Counted from the stretch's first letter, positions 52,552 through 61,766 are shown. The stretch: 64,000 nt of DNA from Ardenticatenaceae bacterium (GCA_020634455.1 JACKBQ010000001.1:1-64000); one strand, 5' to 3'. Made by a program: numbers and translations. Notes: generated by a model not told the origin, from the letters alone.

Positions 52552-53361
52552 CTATTTCTTCTCTGTGCGCTCTGTGACCTCTGTGGCAAGAATTTTAGCC
52601 CACTTTTCGGCAAGCGCCGGGCTGGATGCGACGAGCCGGGTGAAGTTTTGGTTGAGCTGGGCGTCTAGTTCGGCGGGGCTGAGCTGGCGGCAGTGGGCCA
52701 TTTTGGCGGTGACCTGCTGGATGAGGGCGGGAGTGCCGGGTTGCTGGGCGAAATGTTGGTTCGCGCCGGGGTTGTCGGTCTCGGTTAGCAGTCGGTCTGG
52801 GGGGATGGCAGCCAGGATTTGCTCGATTTTTTCGGAGTGGAGCAGCTCAACGCCGAAGGTGAAGTAGGTGCCGACAGCGAGATAGCGGTCAATCAGGTTC
52901 AGTGGGCCGGAGTACCAGTGCACGATGGGGGTGGGTGGTTGGAATTGTTCCAGGCGTTCGAGAACGGCCGTTTCTGCCCCCAGTCCGTGAATATTGACGA
53001 TTTTTTGTTGGGAAACGGCCGTGTCCAAAAAGTAATCAAACACGGCAAACTGCTGTGGGTAGCGGATTTTGTCTTTCACCAGCAAAAAGTCCAGGCCGAT
53101 TTCGCCCAGCATGGGGGTTTCGGCCAGCAGCGGGGCCAGGCTGTCCAGGTCGTGGGCAAAGCGGTGGGCTTCCCAGGGATGAATGCCAAACAGCGGCACG
53201 ATGAGCGGATTGTCGGCGGCGATTTGTTTGGCGCGCTCGTAGGCGGCCACGTCAATCGTCACGGAGAGGGTGAAAATTTGGCGCTTGGCTATTTCCGACA
53301 GGGCGGCGGGCAGTGCGGCGTCGTCGAACATGTCTATGTGGGTATGGGCGTCAATCAGCAT
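52552..53361 (-). CDS. TatD-family metal-dependent hydrolase
   Basis: A 269-residue TIM-barrel hydrolase. The metal ligands are seen in LIDAHTHIDMF (HxH), GEIGLD and LTETDNPG; the usual second and third His of the TatD site are in NIHGLG and IVHWYSG. TatD proteins are nucleases or D-amino-acyl hydrolases; the activity here is unknown. GGAG stands eight bases before the ATG at 53361. The last residues, LATEVTERTEKK, are translation of a CTCTGTG repeat that has replaced the original end. The start overlaps the gene upstream by 11 bases. Confidence 0.85.
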   Translation of the reverse strand: MLIDAHTHIDMFDDAALPAALSEIAKRQIFTLSVTIDVAAYERAKQIAADNPLIVPLFGIHPWEAHRFAHDLDSLAPLLAETPMLGEIGLDFLLVKDKIRYPQQFAVFDYFLDTAVSQQKIVNIHGLGAETAVLERLEQFQPPTPIVHWYSGPLNLIDRYLAVGTYFTFGVELLHSEKIEQILAAIPPDRLLTETDNPGANQHFAQQPGTPALIQQVTAKMAHCRQLSPAELDAQLNQNFTRLVASSPALAEKWAKILATEVTERTEKK

Positions 53362-53803
53362 GGGGCAGCTCCGATTGGTCATTAAGCGGCAGGTTTGGCA
53401 GCAGCTGCCGCACGGTAAAAATCGCCATGCCTTCGACAAACAGGCGGTAGCGCGGGTCGTGCCAGCCGCCATACGGAATTTTGTCGTAGGTGGTGGCGAT
53501 GCCGTGTTTTTCCAAAAAAGCAGCGTGCCGCTGCAAACTATTTGCGGATTGGTAGAACCCGACGAGATGGTTGTGCCGGATGTTCATCACAAAGTCGTAA
53601 TAGTATTGGCACGCCTCGGCTTCGTTGTCGAAGATTTTTTCGGGTGGAGAGTCCTGGCCGCGCTCGGTGTAGAAGAAGTAGAAACGGCCGTTCCGCTTGG
53701 CCAAACAATAAACATCACTAACAACCCAGGGTTCCCCAATGTGGTAGTTGCCGGTGTTGCATCCGGCATCGTGTAGGCGTTGTTTGAGTTCGTCCAGGTT
53801 CAT
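53351..53803 (-). CDS. Uncharacterised small protein upstream of tatD
   Basis: About 150 residues, no family recognised. It has a Tyr/Phe-rich segment (CLAKRNGRFYFFYTERGQDSPPEKIFDNEAEACQYYYDFV), the general form of small immunity-like or effector proteins, but this is weak. Its end overlaps the TatD start, so the two are translationally coupled. The start at 53803 is an ATG without a clear ribosome binding site; an upstream frame exists to 53836. Confidence 0.55.
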   Translation of the reverse strand: MNLDELKQRLHDAGCNTGNYHIGEPWVVSDVYCLAKRNGRFYFFYTERGQDSPPEKIFDNEAEACQYYYDFVMNIRHNHLVGFYQSANSLQRHAAFLEKHGIATTYDKIPYGGWHDPRYRLFVEGMAIFTVRQLLPNLPLNDQSELPHAD

Positions 53804-54093
53804 AGCAAATTGGTTAAAATCAGCTCCGTGATGCAATCAGTGTGTCAAACGTAGCGGATGGCAGATATTTTAGCACTTCGCATCCATAATTTGGAGCAAT
53901 CCGCATGATTCCAGAGAGAAATTACGCTTTGTTTTCTCTGCGGCTTGCCAGGTGCATATTTTTAAGGAATTTTCTTTTGACGTTAGCCAAGAAATGGACT
54001 GAATGATATAACCTTAGGCGGTAATACATGCTGCCACCAGACATTAACAAGTAACGGCCGTTGTAGCACGCATCATAGGGTGAGTAAATCACG

Positions 54094-54987
54094 GTGACAA
54101 TTCATCAAGCACTTCGTGAGCAGTTGGCAAAGCTTCCCGCGTTAGGACATCCTCTGCTTACACAGATAGTAACAGACCAATCGTTTGCTGGCATGATCCT
54201 TGCCGATCAAGTTCACGCGCTGGCAACCCAGATGACTATTTCTAGTGAAGAGCTAATGCACGCCCTCGTGCCCCTTGCTCGCTGTTACGCTTATACCCCC
54301 ATTTCTAACTACCAGGTAGGTACAATTGTTCGTGGCACGAGTGGCAACTTCTATTTTGGCGCGAATTTAGAGTTTCCCGGTTTAGGGTTGAACATGACCA
54401 TTCATGGCGAACAAGCCGCAGTGGTTAATGCCCGCCTTCATGGCGAAACAGGTTTAGATGCCCTTGCTGTCCAGGGCACACCTTGCGGCCACTGCCGTCA
54501 ATTTTTAGCAGAGATTAACAACCCTCACTTTGCTATTATTTACGCCAATGGTCATAAACGGCCGTTAACCGATGTTCTGCCAAATGCATTTTCGCCAATG
54601 GCTCTGGGAAATAAGCGGGGATTGTTTGTTCCCCCTTCGTTACAGCCCCAATTGATACTCGAAAACGGTGATCCGCTCAGTAATTTGGCGTTGCAGATGG
54701 CCCAGCAAAGCTATGCCCCCTACTCAAAAAATCGGGCTGGCATTGCCGTACAACTTTCGAATGGCTTTATTGCAGGTGGCTCTTATCTGGAAAACGTTGC
54801 TTTTAATCCCACCCTCTCTCCATTACAAACTGCTTTAGTGGCCTTGCGCATGTGTCAACAATCCTGGCAGGATATTCAAGACGCCGTTTTAGTGGAGCAG
54901 CGGGCGTCCTTGAGCAGCCAAGAGCAGGTAAGCCGCGCCTTGTTAGCCACGTTAGGCAATGTTGAATTAAGGGTTCACGCACTCTAA
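54094..54987 (+). CDS. cdd: Cytidine deaminase (long, homodimeric form)
   Basis: A 297-residue zinc deaminase that turns cytidine or deoxycytidine to uridine. An active N-terminal domain carries HGEQAAV (zinc His and catalytic Glu; Ala of the usual HAE is Gly) and PCGHCRQF (two zinc Cys). A second, non-catalytic deaminase domain follows, as in Escherichia coli Cdd (294 residues). The start is GTG at 54094 with an AGGGTGAG site upstream. It opens a nucleoside-salvage run that includes three nucleoside hydrolases. Confidence 0.93.
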   Translation: MTIHQALREQLAKLPALGHPLLTQIVTDQSFAGMILADQVHALATQMTISSEELMHALVPLARCYAYTPISNYQVGTIVRGTSGNFYFGANLEFPGLGLNMTIHGEQAAVVNARLHGETGLDALAVQGTPCGHCRQFLAEINNPHFAIIYANGHKRPLTDVLPNAFSPMALGNKRGLFVPPSLQPQLILENGDPLSNLALQMAQQSYAPYSKNRAGIAVQLSNGFIAGGSYLENVAFNPTLSPLQTALVALRMCQQSWQDIQDAVLVEQRASLSSQEQVSRALLATLGNVELRVHAL

Positions 54988-55206
54988 TATTGCGGGCTTT
55001 CCGCAAGAGAAGGTGCAATAAAGTAGGAATCTATCCGAAAAAGCCGCAGAGAAAGGAGGAATCTGAGAAAAAAACCTTCGCCTTAAACTCTCTGTGAACT
55101 CTATGGCAAATATTCGGACTGGTACTAAATTTCACAGATTCTGCCTAGTTGCAACAGTGGCTAGAATTTGCCCTCAGCAGGATTCATAATTAGGAGAAAA
55201 GCCAAA

Positions 55207-56145
55207 ATGGACAGAATTCTTATTGATACAGACCCCGGTGTAGACGATGCGCAAGCCATTTTGCTGGCTGCCGCCCACCCCAAGCACCGCATTGAGGGGC
55301 TTTTAGCAGTGGCTGGCAACGTTGGGCTAGAGCATACGCTGCGAAATTCGTTACTGCTCACGGAAGTTATAGATCAGAAAATCCCAGTTTACCCTGGCTG
55401 TGCCCAACCGTTGGTGATGTTTCAGGAAGACGCTGCTGACGCCCATGGTCATGATGGCTTGGGTGATGTTGGTCTGGTGCCACAACAGCGCCAGGCCGAG
55501 ACGGAACATGCAGCTTTGGCCTTGGTGCGAATGGCAAATGAGTCACCCAATGAAATCACCTTGGCGGCCATTGGGCCATTAACGAATGTGGCCGTGGCTC
55601 TGACAATTGACCCCGATTTGCCTAAAAAGCTGAAGCGTTTGGTCGTCATGGGCGGGGCGGTAACCGGGCATGGCAATACTTCCAGCATCACGGCCGAATT
55701 CAATATTTACTTTGATCCGGAAGCGGCGCACATGGTTTTTACGGCGTGGGCAAAAGTGGGTTTGCTCATTGATGTGGTAGATTGGGAGGTCACCAAGCGG
55801 CATGGGTTTCCCCAAGAAGTTGTTAATCGGTGGCGGACTATGGATTCCCCTAAGGCGAAATTTTTCAAGGCCATTACGGACAAAAATTATGACCGCTCTT
55901 TTAATGTGCTGAAACGGCCGTCTCTCTACGCTGCTGATCCTTTGGCCCTAGCGGTGTTGTTGGAGCCAGACATTGTGACAAAGGCTGAACAACGCCACCT
56001 CTCAATTGAAATAAATGGCAGCCATTCACGCGGGCAAACGATTGTGGACTGGGATAATCGTTTAGGCAAACCAGCCAACGCCAATATTATCCTCGCCGTT
56101 GATGACCTCCGGTTCCAGGCCCTCATGGAACAAGGATTACGATAA
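55207..56145 (+). CDS. Nucleoside hydrolase, paralogue 1
   Basis: A 312-residue inosine-uridine nucleoside hydrolase family enzyme that cleaves the N-glycosidic bond of nucleosides to base and ribose. The calcium and catalytic motif DTDPGVDDA is near residue 8, the GNVGLEHT and AEFNIYFDPEAAH blocks follow. At the late active-site position, where a His often stands before Asp, it has Ala (YAADPLAL). AGGAGAA precedes the ATG. Spacing to the aminotransferase gene is 46 bases. Confidence 0.9.
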   Translation: MDRILIDTDPGVDDAQAILLAAAHPKHRIEGLLAVAGNVGLEHTLRNSLLLTEVIDQKIPVYPGCAQPLVMFQEDAADAHGHDGLGDVGLVPQQRQAETEHAALALVRMANESPNEITLAAIGPLTNVAVALTIDPDLPKKLKRLVVMGGAVTGHGNTSSITAEFNIYFDPEAAHMVFTAWAKVGLLIDVVDWEVTKRHGFPQEVVNRWRTMDSPKAKFFKAITDKNYDRSFNVLKRPSLYAADPLALAVLLEPDIVTKAEQRHLSIEINGSHSRGQTIVDWDNRLGKPANANIILAVDDLRFQALMEQGLR

Positions 56146-56191
56146 CGGCCGTATTTAGAATGGAAGAGATTATCGCGCTTGCATTCTCCCA

Positions 56192-57343
56192 ATGACAATG
56201 ACCCAAGAAACAACCCAAGCTAATGTTGCGGCCGATGTCATCAATTTTGGCATTGGTCAACCCAATTTCGATATTTTACCCACAGAGCTGATTCACAAAG
56301 CGGCCGAACATCGCTTGAGTCAACGCGATCCCCGTTACCTCAACTACGGTTTTGAGCAGGGGGACGGCTATTTGCGAGAAGCGATGGCTGCCTTTTTGAC
56401 GCCTGCCTATGGGTTTCCAGTTCAGGCATCACAGCTTTTGCTTTCTGTGGGCGCTACGCAAGCCATAGACATGATTTGTAGCGCTTTCACCCAGCCAGGA
56501 GACGTGATTTTTGTCGAAGAACCCACCTTTTTCCTGATTTTGGGGTTATTTCGCGATCACGGTTTGCAAATTGTGCCGATTCCTCTGGATGATGAAGGTC
56601 TTGATCTGGCCGTGTTGGAAGAGAAATTGGCACAGTATCAACCCAAGCTCCTCTACACGATCCCTACATTTCAAAATCCAACTTCCCGAAATCTCTCCCT
56701 GGAACGCCGCCAAAAACTCGTTGCCTTGAGCCAAAAGCACAACTTTTTGATTGTGGCTGATGAGGTGTATCAGCTACTTCATTACACCAAAACGCCGCCA
56801 CCTTCATTTGCCACTTTTTTGGATAGTGAGCAAGTTTTTTCAATTGGCTCTTTTTCCAAGATTTTGGCCCCCGGGTTGCGTTTGGGCTGGATTCACACGT
56901 CGCCGAAGCTCATGAAACAGCTCTTAAACAAGGGGTTGATGGCTAGTGGTGGCGGGCTTAACCATTTTACGTCTGGCATTGTGCGGAGCGTGGTGGAGCA
57001 GGGTTGGCAAGCGGACTATCTGGCGGGATTAAAGCAAATTTACGAGCGGCGCATTGCGATTTTAGCCGATGCCCTTGAACAGTTTTTGCCCAAAAATATA
57101 CTCTTTCAGAAGCCGGGGGGCGGCTACTTTTTTTGGCTGAAGTTGCCGGAAGAAATGGATGGGACAAGGTTGTTGCAAACGGCCGTTTCCCACAAAGTTG
57201 GTTTCCAACCGGGCATCCGATTCAGTAGTCGGAACACCCTCAACAACTTTATCCGTCTCAGCTTTGCTTTTTATGAAGAGGCCGAGCTGGTAGAAGGCGC
57301 AAAGCGATTGGCCGCAGCTTTAGACGAATACACGCAATTGTAA
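56192..57343 (+). CDS. PLP-dependent class I/II aminotransferase
   Basis: A 383-residue fold-type I enzyme. The PLP Lys is in IGSFSKILAPGLRLGW, the Asp that holds the pyridine ring is in VADEVYQLL, and Asn in PTFQNPTSRNLS. It is close to the 2-aminoadipate/kynurenine aminotransferase type. The partner substrate is unknown. Two in-frame ATGs (56192, 56198) are possible. It stands between the first two nucleoside hydrolase genes, so an operon is likely, although its link with nucleosides is not clear. Confidence 0.9.
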   Translation: MTMTQETTQANVAADVINFGIGQPNFDILPTELIHKAAEHRLSQRDPRYLNYGFEQGDGYLREAMAAFLTPAYGFPVQASQLLLSVGATQAIDMICSAFTQPGDVIFVEEPTFFLILGLFRDHGLQIVPIPLDDEGLDLAVLEEKLAQYQPKLLYTIPTFQNPTSRNLSLERRQKLVALSQKHNFLIVADEVYQLLHYTKTPPPSFATFLDSEQVFSIGSFSKILAPGLRLGWIHTSPKLMKQLLNKGLMASGGGLNHFTSGIVRSVVEQGWQADYLAGLKQIYERRIAILADALEQFLPKNILFQKPGGGYFFWLKLPEEMDGTRLLQTAVSHKVGFQPGIRFSSRNTLNNFIRLSFAFYEEAELVEGAKRLAAALDEYTQL

Positions 57344-57374
57344 CAACCTACACCCTATTTCACGATTTATTTTT

Positions 57375-57490
57375 AAGGTCTCTGTTCAGATGGAACACAG
57401 AGTTACACGGAGAACACACAAAGTTACACAGAGAATTGCTGTTTTCTCTGTGAATCTCTGCATTGCCTCTGTGAACCTCTGTGTAACTGA
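57375..57490. repeat. CTCTGTG/CACAGAG repeat block
   Basis: The words CACAGAG and CTCTGTG occur several times on each side of a centre near 57430, forming loose inverted repeats. It is the longest member of the dispersed family in the window and fills the spacer before the second nucleoside hydrolase. Confidence 0.65.
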
Positions 57491-57519
57491 ACGCTTGCTT
57501 TTAAGAAAGGAAGGTTTGA

Positions 57520-58500
57520 ATGCGAAAAATGATTATTGACACCGACACAGCCTCGGATGATGCGGTGGCCATCATGATGGCGCTTATGGATCCGGATGTG
57601 GATGTGGTCGCCCTGACCGTTGTGGCTGGGAATGTGAACCTGAAACAGGCCAGCATCAATGCCCGCTACACCGTTGAACTGTGCGGCAAAACCACACCCG
57701 TGTACGAGGGAGCGGCCGTTCCCCTGCTGCGCGAGGCGTACCATGCCGAATTTTTTCACGGCTCCGACGGCATGGGCGAGATGCACTACCCGGCTCCCAA
57801 ACGCCCCGCCGAAACCAAACATGCTGTTGAGGCTCTGATTGAGCATATCGAAGCCAATCCTGGCATTATTTTGGTCACCCTTGGCCCCATGACCAATGTG
57901 GCTTTAGCCGTTGCCCAGGCTCCCCATATTGTCAAAAACGTTAGCCGCTGCGTGGTAATGGGCGGGGCTGCTTGCGTGGTCGGCAACATCACCCCAGCGG
58001 CCGAATTTAACATTTGGTGCGACCCAGAAGCGGCGCGCGTCTGCTTCCGTTCAGGGCTTCCCATCGAGATGGTCGGCTGGGAGCTATGTCGCGGTGAGGC
58101 AAATATCCTGGAAGAAGAGATGCGCTATTACAAAGAGGAAATAAACACGCCACTGTCTCATTTCACCATTGATTGCAATGCCTCGGCGTTAAAAACAAAC
58201 CAGGAATGGTTAAGTGATCCAGGCATTGGCTTGCCTGATCCGGTGACGATGGCTATTGCTCTGGATCCCGCAATTTGTACCAAAAGCAGCAAACATCAGG
58301 TGGAAATCGAATGCGAAGGTACGTTTACGCGGGGCATGACTGTGGTTGATCAGCTTAATGTCACTGTTCACGATACTGCCAATGTCGGAATGTGGAAAGC
58401 CGTCAATGCCGATGGCTCACCCCATATCACCGTTTGTTGGGAAATTGATATTCCAGGGTGGAAAGCTTTATTGGAGAAGAGTGTGAGAACGGCCGTTTAA
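57520..58500 (+). CDS. Nucleoside hydrolase, paralogue 2
   Basis: A 326-residue enzyme of the same family. The metal motif reads DTDTASDDA, in which the usual PGV is replaced by TAS but the Asp residues remain. EFNIWCDPEAA follows. At the late position it has Pro (LPDPVTM) where a His is frequent, so its base preference may differ. GGAAGG precedes the ATG. It is followed 24 bases later by paralogue 3. Confidence 0.9.
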   Translation: MRKMIIDTDTASDDAVAIMMALMDPDVDVVALTVVAGNVNLKQASINARYTVELCGKTTPVYEGAAVPLLREAYHAEFFHGSDGMGEMHYPAPKRPAETKHAVEALIEHIEANPGIILVTLGPMTNVALAVAQAPHIVKNVSRCVVMGGAACVVGNITPAAEFNIWCDPEAARVCFRSGLPIEMVGWELCRGEANILEEEMRYYKEEINTPLSHFTIDCNASALKTNQEWLSDPGIGLPDPVTMAIALDPAICTKSSKHQVEIECEGTFTRGMTVVDQLNVTVHDTANVGMWKAVNADGSPHITVCWEIDIPGWKALLEKSVRTAV

Positions 58501-58524
58501 CAAACTATTTGGAGGTATGAAATT

Positions 58525-59460
58525 ATGGCTACAAAAGTGATTTTAGATGTAGATACTGGCACTGATGACGCGGTTGCCCTGATGCTGGCAGCCTTGTCAC
58601 CCGATTTAGAATTGATAGGTGCGACTACCGTTGTGGGCAACTGCCCCGGCATTGTTTGCACCCAAAACACCCTGCGTGTTTTTGACCATATCGGTGTAGA
58701 TGTGCCCGTGCACCAGGGCATGTTAGAGCCAATGGTGCGCCCCGATTTTAATCGGCCAGAAAAAAGTGTCATTCATGGACTTTATCTCGATTTGCCACCC
58801 GCAACATCCAAAGCTACTTCAAATGATGCTGTTGCCTGGCTTATTGAGACCTATGAAGCGTCCGCTGGGGACATTACCCTGATCCCGGTTGGCCCGTTGA
58901 CCAATATTGGTATGGCATTCCGGCAGCAGCCTTCCATGTTGGCCAAGCTGCCTGAACTGGTCATCATGGGCGGCGCTCACCATATCGGCAATACCACCCC
59001 TTCGGCCGAATTTAACATTTGGGTTGACCCGGAGGCGGCCAAGGTGGTGATGGGTTGCCAACGGCCGATTCGCATGGTACCCCTTGATGCCACCCACAAA
59101 GCGTTGATCTCACTTGACGATTGCAAAAAGCTGCGCCAGCTTGGCACGCCCGCAGCCACGGCAGCTGCAAGCTTCATTGAACAGCGCGTGGAAGGGTATA
59201 ACAAATACCAGCCAATGGCCGAGATGGATGCGGCTCCGGTGCATGACGCGCTGGCCGTTTGCGCCGTCATAGACCCCACAGTCATCAAAACAGAATTGAT
59301 TTATGTGGATGTGGAAACCAAGGGGGAATTGACAGACGGCCGTACCGTGTGTGACTTTGGCAATCGCAGCCATAAGGAACCCAATGTTCACTTTGCCACA
59401 GATGTGGATCTGCCTAAATTCAAGGAAATGATGTTTGATATTTTAGGCCGTACAGCCTGA
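58525..59460 (+). CDS. Nucleoside hydrolase, paralogue 3
   Basis: A 311-residue enzyme of the same family with DVDTGTDDA as metal motif and EFNIWVDPEAA. It alone of the three keeps the His before Asp at the late position (VHDALAV). GGAGG precedes the ATG at a good distance. Together, the three paralogues may cover different nucleosides. Confidence 0.9.
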   Translation: MATKVILDVDTGTDDAVALMLAALSPDLELIGATTVVGNCPGIVCTQNTLRVFDHIGVDVPVHQGMLEPMVRPDFNRPEKSVIHGLYLDLPPATSKATSNDAVAWLIETYEASAGDITLIPVGPLTNIGMAFRQQPSMLAKLPELVIMGGAHHIGNTTPSAEFNIWVDPEAAKVVMGCQRPIRMVPLDATHKALISLDDCKKLRQLGTPAATAAASFIEQRVEGYNKYQPMAEMDAAPVHDALAVCAVIDPTVIKTELIYVDVETKGELTDGRTVCDFGNRSHKEPNVHFATDVDLPKFKEMMFDILGRTA

Positions 59461-59472
59461 GTTGGAAGAGGG

Positions 59473-59510
59473 TAATCAGGTAATTGAGTAATTACTCAAT
59501 TACCTGATTA
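59473..59510. repeat. Perfect 38-base palindrome at a gene end
   Basis: TAATCAGGTAATTGAGTAA (59473-59491) is followed directly by its exact complement. It lies between convergent genes; another TTACTC word follows and the stop codon of the ADP-ribosylglycohydrolase gene lies in these words. The AATTAC words match the hairpin at 22476. Confidence 0.7.
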
Positions 59511-59515
59511 CTCAA

Positions 59516-60583
59516 TTACTCTTTACTTTGCCAGTTGCGCCAGGCGATCTGCGTGAGCCCGGCTGCCAATTGCGCAATATCTTCTTCGTTGGCCGTGTTC
59601 AGCGTGTCTCGCATATCCTGTGGGATGGCTTCTGGCCCTTTGAGCGCGCCAGCCATCGCCCCGGCCATCGCCGCAATGGTATCGGTGTCGTTGCCAATGT
59701 TGGTGCCGCCGACGGCACAGCCAACCGGCTCGCCTTTGGCGGCCACAAAGATGCCCACGGCCGCTGGCGTAGATTCCACCATCATCACCGAATTGCCAAC
59801 GGCGGCTTCGATGTTACGCAACGCTTCTTCAAATGATGCGGCCCGCAGCGCTTCTTCGACAGCTAATTCGATGCGGCGCACAACGCTGGGACCGGGGGCG
59901 ACACGGCCGTTTTCCCGCCCAATTTTCTCGCCCAAACGTGCCCCAGCCAATGCTGCTTCCACCACGCTAAAGACATCGGCCGTGGGCAGCAACGCTTCTG
60001 CCACGCCTGCGGCAATGGCTCCAGCGCCACTGGCCGCAATTTGGGTATTGTGGGTTGGCTTTGCCGAAATCCAGGCCGTCCAGACGGCCGCTTCAATATC
60101 GCCTGGGTGAATCAAGCCAGCTGGCGCGACGCGCATGGAAGCTCCGTTGGTAGTGCCCATCGAAGCCAATTTGCGGGTTGAGTCACCCACAACGCCGATG
60201 TGATCTGTGCTTTCCCCGGCCGCCAAAGCTGCCAAAAGGGGTTTGGTAGTTGGCCCCTGCTGCCGCCGCATGGGAGAATATTGTGACCAATGGATCAGTC
60301 GTTTGATCCAGGCCATCTCGTCTAATTTCCCTTCTGTGGCAATAAGTACCTCGATCAGCGCAAACATCTGGCTGCAATCATCGGTCACCAGGCCAGCGAT
60401 GTCTGAATGGGAGAAGGTGTCTACTGGTGGCGGAATCAATTTGTCTAGCAGCCCTCCGTGCGTCGCGATGATTTCATCAATTTGGTGCTGTTCTGTGGCC
60501 GCACCCATCGCATCGCCCAAAGCAGCGCCCAGCAGACTGCCTAAAATATGCTTTCCCAAATATGCTTCATTCATTTCATTCAT
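59516..60583 (-). CDS. ADP-ribosylglycohydrolase-family protein
   Basis: A 355-residue all-helical metal enzyme (ARH/DraG type). The dinuclear metal site is readable as LVTDDCSQMFAL near the N-terminus and TNIGNDTDTIAAMAGAMAGAL near the C-terminus. Members remove ADP-ribose or hydrolyse related ribosyl compounds. Set in a nucleoside-hydrolase island, it may act on a ribosyl-nucleoside breakdown product rather than on protein. The ATG at 60583 is preferred, since AGGAAGGA stands five bases before it; an upstream TTG exists. Confidence 0.88.
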   Translation of the reverse strand: MNEMNEAYLGKHILGSLLGAALGDAMGAATEQHQIDEIIATHGGLLDKLIPPPVDTFSHSDIAGLVTDDCSQMFALIEVLIATEGKLDEMAWIKRLIHWSQYSPMRRQQGPTTKPLLAALAAGESTDHIGVVGDSTRKLASMGTTNGASMRVAPAGLIHPGDIEAAVWTAWISAKPTHNTQIAASGAGAIAAGVAEALLPTADVFSVVEAALAGARLGEKIGRENGRVAPGPSVVRRIELAVEEALRAASFEEALRNIEAAVGNSVMMVESTPAAVGIFVAAKGEPVGCAVGGTNIGNDTDTIAAMAGAMAGALKGPEAIPQDMRDTLNTANEEDIAQLAAGLTQIAWRNWQSKE

Positions 60584-60644
60584 CAAAATCCTTCCTTAAA
60601 AATATGGGGGAACTTTATTGGTTTTCCTCTATGGAATAAAAAGC

Positions 60645-60730
60645 TGAACACAGAGTTACACAGAGAAAGCGCGGAGTTTCACAGAGAAGAAAAATCTGCG
60701 CCAATCTGCGAAATCTGCGGATTTTCATTC
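60645..60730. repeat. CACAGAG and ATCTGCG repeat words
   Basis: CACAGAG words (three) are followed by ATCTGCGCCAATCTGCGAAA and further ATCTGCG words, the same two families seen near 110 and 7940. No gene is visible. Confidence 0.55.
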
Positions 60731-60737
60731 AGGGTGG

Positions 60738-61682
60738 TTAACGATAGTTGGCGTCGTCTTCTAAAACGGCCGTAATCTCCGCCAACGTTGGTACATTAAT
60801 CCCGGCACCAAACTTTTGCACAGCGGCCGCGCCTGTGGCATTGGCCAGCCGCAGCAATTTTGGCAGCGAATATTTCTCCAAATAGCCGAATACCACGGCT
60901 GCCTCCACGCTGTCCCCGGCCCCGATTAAATCAACCACCTCTACGGGAATTCCCGGTTCATAAACCGTTTCTGTGGCGGTGTGCCCGATCATGCCGTTTG
61001 CCCCCAGTTTGAGGATGACCAATTTTGCGCCTAACTGGCGGATACGCTCGGCCATCTCTTCCGGAGGCAGCGACTCTTGCACAATGAGCTGCGCCTCGTC
61101 AGAGGTTAGCAGGACGACGGTTGCCTGCATCATTCGTTCTAGCCATGCCTTGGGCATGGAGGGAATGACGGGGCCTGGATCAAAAAAGATTGGAATATTG
61201 GCTGCTTCGGCAATTGCCATTGCTTCCAGGTTGCCCGCAGACCCTAGCCCGGCGTAGTTCCAGCCGTCGAGGATGAGTCCATTGGCTGATTGAATGGTAT
61301 TGCGCCATGTTTGGGGGAAACGGCCGTCTTGCAATTGCATCTTTCCGTGTCTTCCCAAAAAAAGGTGCTGCCCCGCCGCATCTGTCAGGCAAATGGATAA
61401 GGGTGTCGGCTGATCGTCATGCACAATCTGGCCGCTCACATCAACCCCTTCGGCGATCAGATAACGCCGCCACACCTCGGCCAGGGCGTCGTCCCCAATG
61501 TGCCCGATGGATTTCATCTGCAAGCCCAGCCGCGTGCCACAAATGAGGGTGTTGGCCATGCCGCCAGGGGTTACCAGGTGTTGCTCCATAAATTGGTGTT
61601 CAGACGGCCGTATGGGAAATTGTACCGGGCGAAAGCTCATATCCACAACGGCGTTCCCCAACCCAATAACTGTATGGCTCAA
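60738..61682 (-). CDS. PfkB-family sugar/nucleoside kinase
   Basis: A 314-residue ribokinase-like enzyme. The N-terminal TPGGMANTLICGTRLG and the catalytic anion-hole motif DLIGAGDSVEAAVVFGYL (Asp as base) are present. It phosphorylates a sugar or nucleoside with ATP; ribose released by the nucleoside hydrolases is a sensible substrate, by context. The start is a TTG at 61682 with GGAGG six bases before it; the upstream frame to 61823 is unsupported. It is 155 bases downstream of nothing on the same strand and precedes the ADP-ribosylglycohydrolase gene. Confidence 0.85.
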   Translation of the reverse strand: MSHTVIGLGNAVVDMSFRPVQFPIRPSEHQFMEQHLVTPGGMANTLICGTRLGLQMKSIGHIGDDALAEVWRRYLIAEGVDVSGQIVHDDQPTPLSICLTDAAGQHLFLGRHGKMQLQDGRFPQTWRNTIQSANGLILDGWNYAGLGSAGNLEAMAIAEAANIPIFFDPGPVIPSMPKAWLERMMQATVVLLTSDEAQLIVQESLPPEEMAERIRQLGAKLVILKLGANGMIGHTATETVYEPGIPVEVVDLIGAGDSVEAAVVFGYLEKYSLPKLLRLANATGAAAVQKFGAGINVPTLAEITAVLEDDANYR

Positions 61683-61766
61683 TGTTGGCCTCCATTTAGC
61701 AAATGATGTTTCGTACGGTTTATTTTGGCATGCTTGCCTTGGCCCGTTATGGTACTTCGCTACTTT

